From contig CALNVZ010003426.1 of the NCBI GenBank assembly GCA_940671915.1, positions 10,157,091 to 10,221,090 of the forward strand: DNA of 64,000 nucleotides, read 5' to 3'. The position numbers and the translations under genes were made by a program. This document shows positions 56,331-64,000 of this stretch, one piece after another. The stretch's first letter is position 1; each line of letters begins with the position of its first letter. The notes under the pieces are model-generated. The model worked only from the letters and a program-made list of their open reading frames with translations. It did not search any database and had not been told where the DNA came from. Source of the stretch: Paracentrotus lividus. Its lineage: Eukaryota; Echinodermata; Echinoidea; Camarodonta; Echinidae.

Positions 56331-57880
56331 TCTATCTTACAATCTATGCAATAACTACAGTAAAAGATACATTGTATGTTTACAATATTTTTGACAATAA
56401 AACTATGTCCTTTAATAATAAATACATTTACATACATGTACACCCTATTTTCATCACCAAACGCTGGTATAGTTGTGTGGAGATACATCGTTTGCACATT
56501 GAATGGAATGTAGAACAAAATTTTGTTTTGCTTTTATTTCAAGCATGTTCTTATTCAGTCAAAGCATGGATGTTTTAAACATTTGTAACATTAATTCATA
56601 TTTAATTTATTAACATTGACTTACAATACATACATCTCTTATGAAATGTGTTTTGGGAAAGTGTCCATCTTAACAAACATACTAAATACTAGTACATATA
56701 ATTTTAATCTGTGTTTCTTTGTTTTGTTTTGTTTTTATAAATATCTATTAGTACTACCTATCTAGTTAAGTAGCTGATCAAAACACTTTTACAAGGTATC
56801 ATTACCATAGTCATCAGACTCAATTATATCTGTTAAATTGTCAATTCAAACATTTTATTCAAATACTATCACATTTCATTCTACTGCAGCAAAGTAAGTG
56901 ATTAATATATTAATAAAATGTCATTCAAAGACAACTTGTTTATACAATAAATATATAAAGAACTGTTGTTTTTCATGTGAACTCAAAATTAATATTTTTC
57001 AAATAAGAGTCATTTTCAACGCTTACAGTCCTTTTAAATAGACAAATAAATACATAAATATATTTACAATTCCACTGAACATGTTTTAAAACATGGAAAA
57101 CGTGGATGATATATATTATATGACACTTATATTACATGTGATGTCGAGAAGTAAAAATGTATGTAAGGTAATGCAATGTAACGCATGTAATGCTGCTAAA
57201 ACAGAAGTTCAAATAGTTCTTCTTCGTCTTCTTTCCCCCCCCCCCCCCCCCCCCCTATCACTTTTTGTTACCTTTGATAAAATGTTATTTTTGTACATAT
57301 TTACAAGTATAATGAACAAATATATTTATGATAACATATTAACAGTGGTGAATAAATATCAAACACATATATTTAGATGATAGAACTTATTTTCTTTGGC
57401 AGAATTTGTATTTGTATTTCAGTTTAACATTAATTTATCATAACTATTTCTATTAAATCAAACGCTCTCTTGAAAATAATGACCTTCAATATCCACAAAA
57501 AGGAAAAATGTAGGCCAATATTTACCAGTTAAAAGTATACTGAATACACTGCATATAATACTGGTGAAAATGGAAGTATATTCAGTACAGTATAAAGTCC
57601 AAAGCAATTTTCATACAAAATAATGATTAAAAAAAAAAAAAAGAGAAAATGGAAAAACTCGTATAAGGTTAATCCGAAATAGAAAAGAACATGATAACAA
57701 AATACAACTGGATTCATCGACACGTAAAATTATCAGCAATTGAAGTAGATTTGAAACGCTTTTTCAGTTTTGTCAAAAGATGTAATCAACGAACACTAAC
57801 ATCCAAGGAAGTTCACTTTCAAAAGGATGCTGCAAGAATATTACATACAATGCCCAGTGTGTTAGATTATAAAAATCAAA
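56331..57880. other. Intergenic DNA, no gene seen; C20 run near 57235-57255
   Basis: AT-rich. The C-run is the only striking feature. No splice-bounded frame seen. Confidence 0.4.
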
Positions 57881-57888
57881 TCATCGGC

Positions 57889-57951
57889 TGAGAACCAGAA
57901 GGGCGCTATTACCATTGACTATGTACAGCAATAGCGCCCTTCTGGTTCTCA
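57889..57951. ncRNA. Perfect 22-bp hairpin with 19-nt loop
   Basis: tgagaaccagaagggcgctatt at 57889-57910 is exactly complementary to 57930-57951, with a 19-base loop. A third partial copy (taacgcccttctggctctca) follows at 57973-57992. Stem length resembles a short microRNA precursor, but the third copy and perfect pairing also fit a tiny foldback repeat. RNA status is speculative. Confidence 0.3.
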
Positions 57952-57995
57952 ACGGAACATCTTTAAGATACAATAACGCCCTTCTGGCTCTCAAC

Positions 57996-58476
57996 AGACG
58001 AAATTAATCTGTATTTATACAATGTTTCCCAGTAATAGCCTTGTATATACATGTAGCTCGTCTTGGTAATGCTATAAAAGTGTAAGAAAAAGAAATCTAT
58101 CTAATCATAGACTACAGAGACAGAACTATTATCAATAGTCATACAGTTTACGGACACTTATTTGTCAATAAACTATTTAAACTTTTTTTTAGTATGTCTC
58201 TTTTCACATAAAATTATGAGGGTTTTTTTTTCCAGAAGGATCTAAATCCTCTTTTGTAACTTAAAAGAAAAAAAAAACATGTTTGTTTAACAAATTTTGC
58301 ACAGGCACCTCTACAAAAGTGAGATTAAAAGGGGCATTTTGTTACAATTCCTCTCAAAATTCAAATTGATTTTTTTGCTCAAAGACAGGCCCCACCTGAA
58401 CAAAGGTCAGATATCTTCAAAAACTCAATATCCATAAAAATGGATTTAGCCCGTTTGGGAATTGACCGGAAATGTT
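57996..58476. other. Probable 3' untranslated region of the - strand gene at 58477-59918
   Basis: Directly downstream of its stop codon. No other feature seen. Confidence 0.35.
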
Positions 58477-59918
58477 TTAATCAAAGAATCCATATACAGC
58501 ATCGTTTTCAAACCATGAGAGATTGTTTTCTGTGTTTTCTTTGGCAGGTGCATCTTTCTTCTTCTTCCTACCCCGAGGGGAGTCCCCCCATCCTTTGATC
58601 TTGTAAGCCCTCTTTGGAGTCTTCCTGGCGTTCTTATTGGACTGGCTTGTCTGCTGTTGGATGATGAATTTAGAGATTGATAATAAAATAAATATGTATT
58701 CTGCCCCACTCTGACAAAAGAAACCAAATGACGTGTCAATCAAGCTTGAGTTTTTGAGGTTTTCATGTTTCATTTAATGCATTCTTCCTGCGGGGCAAAT
58801 TTAACATGATGTTCATCCACCTTAACCCGTTGTATACTGAGAACTTTTCATAAAGCCGAATGAATCGTGATTGTCAAGCGTGCTTGCAAGAAATTCTTTA
58901 CATTTAAAGGTGAAAGAAAGACAGCTTTAAATAGATCAATGTCAGATAATTTGAATTATATAATGAAGGTCTTTATAATGCAATCATGAGTGAAATAAAC
59001 GATCAACAAGAGGGATTTTCTGTTTCTTCAGCCCGCATATATGCGGGCTTAGTATAGAACTGGTTAAAAGATATGGAAGGTAAAACATTTGGACAATGAC
59101 AAGGTCCATTGAGTTAAAATGACAATGCATATATCTCCGGATTGATAGCAAACATTCTGAGGCAATGTAGATGAATAGTATTCTTATAATTGACACAATT
59201 ATTTCACAAAACAATACTCCTTCCAAACAATCGTCAATATCTCAAATATTTGATACAGATTTTTTTACCTGAAAATTAATTTTACATAGTACAGGGTTCC
59301 CTTTGCATTGAGAGTACAAAATTCCCTGATTTTTTTCCTGATGGATTTTCAATTCCAGGATAACATGTTCAACCTATTTTGACATATTTTGATGTGTTGT
59401 GGCAATGAATATGGTGACCACATAAGAGACTTGCAACTGCTTATCCAATTCCCTGATTTGAGGCATTTTGCACAAATTGGCCGACTATTCCAGATTTTCT
59501 TTGATTTCCTGGTAGAGTGTGAATCCTTTACTGTCATCAAGTTTGAATTTCATATCTCAAGTTCCTCAGATTGTGATAAAGAGGTCAATATTCCTATTAA
59601 CCCAGAATATCAATCTGAAGTTTATTCCTATTACGGTTGACCTTCAACAGATTTACTCCAAAATCTGATGAGATCGTTTTCCTATGGAGGATAAAAAACT
59701 CTTTTAATTACCAGATTAGAAACTGACTTTTGCAAGTGGCTCTTGAGATCGCAATAAGAGTATTATAGACATACATGTAGGGATAGTCAGACTGATCCCA
59801 AAGTGTGCCTTTTTCACGTTCTTACCTTTTGTTTCTTGTCCTGTTTGTCGGTTTTTATTTCAGGATACCGTTCACTGTAGAGCTGTTTTTCTTTCTGAGA
59901 ACAGTTCTCTTCCATCAT
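58477..59918 (-). CDS. Unrecognised small basic protein, last two exons
   Basis: Exons 59918-59826 (31 codons, MMEENCSQKEKQLYSERYPE then IKTDKQDKKQK) and 58653-58477 (58 codons and TAA). Both junctions are phase 0, with acceptor tttttacag and donor gtaagaacg around the first and an acceptor caacag|cag at the second. The C-terminal part is strongly basic (RKTPKRAYKIKGWGDSPRGR, then KKKKD) and ends NLSWFENDAVYGFFD, an acidic-aromatic tail. This suggests a nuclear or nucleic-acid-associated protein, which is inference. The first exon follows an acceptor, so further upstream exons are likely, possibly beyond the transposons at 60061 onward. I do not recognise the family. Confidence 0.55.
58654..59825 (-). 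other. Intron of the unrecognised - strand gene
   Basis: Non-coding. An open frame of 83 codons on the opposite strand (59389-59640) has no recognised domain. A short palindrome gcccgcatatatgcgggc sits at 59031-59048. Confidence 0.5.
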
Positions 59919-60060
59919 CTGTAAAAAGAAGAGTAAAGATCCTATTCATACCAAAGTCTTAAATGCTACATGTGTATCTCTTTTATAATTGAGATCCTTT
60001 TCTATTTTCTTATCTTCTATTGCTGGAAGCATTTTCATCTTCTTTTTCATTTTGTTTTAA

Positions 60061-61695
60061 CTCTTTAGCACCTAAACCGCCCGAGACTGCCCCCTCGGCT
60101 TACTCATTAAACCGCCCCAAACCGCCCCTATATTAACCCTTAAAAAAATTCCGCCCCCCTTGACATTTCGCGCAAGATCACAATAACGCATACAGCTGTC
60201 AACACGAAGTTTCATGACTCTTTTTTTTAAAGTCTCGCGCAACTTTTAAGACAAAATTTGTGACGTCCGGGTATGTGGTTCTTAAGTTACGCAACATTTT
60301 GTACATGCTTGTCAGACCGAAAATTGCTCAAAACGTGATTTCATGTACAAATCCAATACATATGTATTTATTCATAAATGTATGTTTATTTTTGCTTTTA
60401 ATGCTTGAAATTAATAAGTTTTTAGTTCTTTGTGGTCATGATAATGTCGCCAACAATTCTCATTGAAAAAACAATAGAAAACAAAAAGTCGAAAAACAAA
60501 GAAATACATAAGAAATTAAAAAAACAATGAAATACATAAGAAATGAAACTTGATACAGATTTTTTTTTGAGATCCATTTCATCAGAATCTCACAAAGAGC
60601 TTATTAATAAAAAGTTAGCAACTTTGGAGCATTATTTAATGAATTAGAGCAATGTGTAAATTTATGCATAAATTAGCATAATTAATTAATACCAAAAAAT
60701 TTTCGGAACATTTGGAGATTACATCCTAAATGACATGCGATCGCGGTCGACAGCCGAGATCTCAAGGGGGGGGGGTGGCGGAATCAGCCCCCCCCCCCCC
60801 CCCCCCCCCCCCAGTCATGAGGTGACCAAAAAAACCCAGGCCTTTTAAGGTTAAGCATAATATAGTCAAGATAGTAACACAAATATTTGATTAAACATGC
60901 CCATATTTGTTGTGGATTACCCCCTTGGATGTGTGCTGTCCGATTCTGCACAAAAAAAAGTATGTTTTAAGAGCAATTCTTATTGAAAAAAACCTGATTG
61001 AAACACAACATAACCCTTTCCGCTAGTGCATGACGAACGCAGTCCGTTTGAGAACAGTATACCCCCTTCTTGCAACTCTATTAGTTCTCTTTTCCAAGTG
61101 TGGACAGGGCGTGGAGGAGACCCTGGTGTGACAAACACCTCAATCAGATATCTATCTAAAAAACATCTGTTCCTTGACCTCGGTCCAAACAGTGGTCACC
61201 CAAGGTCACAGCTGGGGGCCAACATTGTTTACATTAAAACGATCAAATGTCTGTATCGATACATTTTTATTAGTTTTTTATTCTTGTACTTTCCTTATTC
61301 CGAGGTCGATTTTTCTTCGTTTGAAATGGAAAACGAATTAACATTTGATTTCTAATATAATATGCCTGTGAAAACTTGAATATATCAAATACAATCATTT
61401 TATTTTGAAGGGCCTACTCATAGGCAGAGCTACTATTACGTAACATCCCAGCTGTTGTTTATCTTTTACCCCTGGCTCAACGCTCAAGCTGGCCTGTGGA
61501 GTTGCAAAGTTTGATAACAGGGATATCTGGCCATGCAGGGCAGATATTGCTTGGAAATAGTTTCAAACGAGGATTTTTTTATAAGGGGGTCCGACACCTG
61601 AGCTCAGCTCTCGAACTGGGGGTAGGCTTGCAAACGAGGATTGACGTAATGGAGTAAACTGACACTTTTCACGCAGTCTTCTAGGTGCTAAAGGG
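60061..61695. mobile_element. 'CCCTTTAGCACCTAG' TTAA element interrupted by two insertions
   Basis: TTAA borders at 60057-60060 and 61696-61699. Host sequence, in reverse orientation to 42971-43235, is at 60061-60136, 60851-61029 and about 61650-61695. The first insertion is the TTAA element 60137-60850. The second, about 61030-61649, is of unknown type with no gene. Confidence 0.7.
60137..60850. mobile_element. 714-bp TTAA element nested in another TTAA element
   Basis: Ends cccttaaaa and ttttaagg with TTAA on both sides. It contains G10-tggcggaatcag-C30 near its right end and, in reverse order, motifs shared with 54542-55311 such as 'tttcatgtacaaa' and 'gctcaaaacgtgatttcatg'. The host family is continuous across a single TTAA. 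Confidence 0.7.
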
Positions 61696-61964
61696 TTAAT
61701 CTCTTTCTGTCTGTTTATGTCTATTGTCCCCTATCTCTTCATTCCTTCATATCACTGTTGCGTCAGCTTTACCAAACCTCTTCTATGTATTTTATTTAGA
61801 GAAATATCCGTTGCATGACTGCCAATCAATCAATTTGAATGTGAATAAATACCCAAACACATTAAATCGACTCCATTTTTTACCATCAATTTGGCTTTTG
61901 TAGTGTATGTGACTAATTACTGTCCTGTGTCAATGTAAGGAGCACAGCATAGACATTGACTACA

Positions 61965-62420
61965 GGGCCCGTATTCCATAAACTATACTTATTAAGCAAT
62001 TTTGCTTAAGTCTAAGTATCTTTTCTAAGATTTTGTCCAGGAAAAATATTTCTTAGCTTTTATTCCAAACATGTAAAGCACTTGTCTGAGCTCAGGAAGC
62101 ATTAAGAAAAAGTCTTAATTCTTTAACATTGTCATGTTTAATTGTGGCCTCTAATAAGCTTGCCATATAATCAACATCCAAGTTAGGCCACTAGGTAGTT
62201 AGGCTTAAAATTAGGATAAATTCGCTTTTTAATGTGCGTATTTGTAGGAGCAACTCAATTTACGACGTTTTACTTATTAGCCCAAATCAAAAGAATTTAT
62301 GCCCAACTGTCAAAAATAGGCTAAGCAAAATTACTCTGAATTAAAACCAAATTTATTTCAGCAAACAAATTCTTAAATTTCTGCTTACATGTAAGTCAAA
62401 CATTTATGGAATACAGGCCC
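61965..62420. mobile_element. 456-bp foldback element, 'GGGCCCGTATTCCATAAA' family
   Basis: Left gggcccgtattccataaa and right tttatggaatacaggccc are inverted repeats with one mismatch. Inner arms ('ttgcttaagtctaagtatct') pair less well. Related at the tips to 30449 and 31022. Confidence 0.7.
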
Positions 62421-62616
62421 AGATATTAAAAGAGTTTAGCCAGCTGATAAATAGAGAAAGCAAAAGAGAAGAACTGAAAAGAGCTCATGTCAAACGCAAA
62501 CTACATTTACTTTACAATACAGAGCTACTGAGATCCTTGAACATTACTATGAAAGAGGCATAGAGAATCTGTCACTGACAGGAAATATCGTATGGAAGAG
62601 CAGTAGAGGAAAAATT

Positions 62617-63445
62617 CATTTCATTTCATTTCATTTATTTATTACGTCCAAAGCTGGGTACAATGGAAATTTGTTCGTTCGCATATTAAAACAACAATAC
62701 AGGAAGTACAAACATGACAATTCAAAAGCAGATACAACAAAAAATTGCCAAAAATCCAATACGTGTTGCGGGAGGACGCGCACAAGGTGCGGTCCCGCGC
62801 AACACCTACAATTTTTTGCAATTATAAGACAAATATAATACATACAATCATAATAAACATAATTACGCCGGTGTAGCCAGAGAATAAAGTTCAAGATAAA
62901 ACTGTCCCTTAATGTTGTTAAATGATCTATATGGATGCCCCCCCCCCTCCGAAAACACACGTAAATTTTCATGCAAAAAAACAAAGAACGAATGTTACAT
63001 ACAAGGATTATAAACGATTCATTTGACGACGTTTTAAGAATTGACCAAATAAAAATTGTCATTCACTGGTCTACTTTATGGATTTAACATGTTTAAAGCG
63101 TTTTATGTATAAACATAATTTATATATACCTATACCTCCAAACAATTCAACGAGTGTGAGTCAGAAATATTCGAAATGTAAGGTACATTTTAGGTTGATT
63201 ACATAGTTTATTTTCTCAACGATCTAAATAATCATGCAAAATGAGCAAGCAGAATCATTGGAGAGAGAAGAAACGTATATTTATTTAGTTCTCGTATCGA
63301 GCTTGGAACGAAAGACCTCAGTACCGTGAGGTACGGCACGGAAAGATCTCAGTTCTAACCGATCGCATGGGCTTGTAGTTATCACTCAGAGGGTGATTCC
63401 CGTCAGCTAGGATTTCCTTTGCTTTCTGGATCACCCTCTTTGGAT
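62617..63445 (-). mobile_element. 5'-truncated LINE with (AAATG)n 3' tail
   Basis: On the - strand, 63445-63290 reads VIQKAKEILADGNHPLSDNY followed by an Arg/Phe-rich end, which resembles the C-terminus of a non-LTR polyprotein. The 3' region runs to an aaatgaaatgaaatg tail at 62617-62640. The frame contains at least one stop, so the copy is dead. Confidence 0.5.
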
Positions 63446-63463
63446 GGACTATCATGTTATTAA

Positions 63464-63752
63464 CCCTTTAGCACCTAGGGACTGCGTGAAAAGTGTCAGT
63501 TTACTCACTAGCGGAAAGGGTTATGCTGTGTGTCAATCACGTTTTTTTTTTATAAGAATAGCTCTTAAAACATATTTTCTTGAGCAGAATTGGACAGCGC
63601 ACATCCACTGGGTAATCCACAAGAAGTATAGGCATGTTTCATCACATATTTTTTATACAACCTAGATTAAAGCGTGCTTCAGACAGGGGCGGTTTGGGGC
63701 GGTTTAGTGAGTAAGCTGAGGGGTGGTCTCGGGCAGTTTAGCGGCTAAAGGG
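63464..63752. mobile_element. 289-bp TTAA-flanked MITE, 'CCCTTTAGCACCTAG' family
   Basis: TTAA at 63460-63463 and 63753-63756; ends ccctttagcacctag and gcggctaaaggg. Same orientation as and full-length relative of 42971-43235. Confidence 0.8.
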
Positions 63753-63760
63753 TTAATCAT

Positions 63761-64000
63761 ATCACATCACAATGAGACACAAGTCACTAGCAAAATGTAA
63801 AGGATATCACCAAAATAATCAATTTTTAAATACTTTCAAGCTATCTTTTTTATTTTAAAAAAAAAAGTACAGAGCACACATGACACAGTGAAGGTTCAGA
63901 AAATAAAAAAATATTTCCCCCAAAATCTGATATTTTTATCCTTTTGGCAATTTCCCTGACCCTTTGGATGAGTTTTCCCAGGGACTTGTTTTTATATGAT
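63761..64000. mobile_element. 'gacacaagtcacc' MITE, copy C, running off the window
   Basis: Starts tatcacatcacaatgagaca and follows 31466-31724 in the same orientation to the window end, with a similar A/T-rich centre. Confidence 0.5.

Noticed and set aside
55361..56578. Open frame of about 405 codons, Ser/Pro/Leu/Tyr-rich
   Set aside because: It lies in a polypyrimidine minisatellite and a second frame is also open for more than 200 codons. Lack of purines removes stop codons; composition, not selection, explains it.
62631..63062. 143-codon - strand open frame
   Set aside because: It falls in the 3' region of a 5'-truncated LINE and has no domain.
1..64000. CRISPR arrays, bacterial operons, tRNA or rRNA genes
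   Set aside because: Repeats are not regularly spaced with unique spacers, genes are spliced, and I found no tRNA cloverleaf or rRNA sequence.

Overview
The window is animal nuclear DNA, not bacterial. It has long AT-rich non-coding stretches, spliced genes with GT-AG introns, many foldback transposons, and frequent TAGGCCTA and ACATGTACATGT strings. Together with a SULT4A1-type sulfotransferase and a DIRS retrotransposon this fits an echinoderm, most likely a sea urchin. The species assignment is inference.

Layout. 1-5146: low-complexity and homopolymer-rich sequence. 5147-14229: a transposon carrying GCGAAGCGCG motifs, then a frameshift-ridden copy (copy 1) of a spliced gene. 14230-14254: a gap of 25 N. 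14255-29711: the same locus again (copy 2), with open reading frames; it encodes a CARF-like (ALS2CR8-domain) transcription factor of about 682 residues on the + strand. Copy 2 has a 6.68-kb DIRS element in its last intron that copy 1 lacks. Copy 1 has a 228-bp TTAA element that copy 2 lacks. The two copies end exactly at the gap, so they are most simply two alleles of one locus that were not merged in assembly. 29712-40651: intergenic DNA built almost wholly of foldback elements, several nested. 40652-54103: a complete SULT4A1 orthologue on the - strand, six coding exons, 281 residues. Part of its exon 2 has been amplified into a tandem array inside intron 1. 54104-58476: a TTAA element, a 1-kb pyrimidine minisatellite and a small perfect hairpin. 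58477-59918: the last two exons of an unrecognised small basic protein on the - strand. 59919-64000: more nested TTAA elements, a large foldback element and a 5'-truncated LINE.

There is no operon-like organisation. The three genes appear unrelated in function. The main story is transposon activity: DIRS integration with a natural empty site, at least three TTAA-flanked families, elements inserted into other elements, and repeats touching splice sites.
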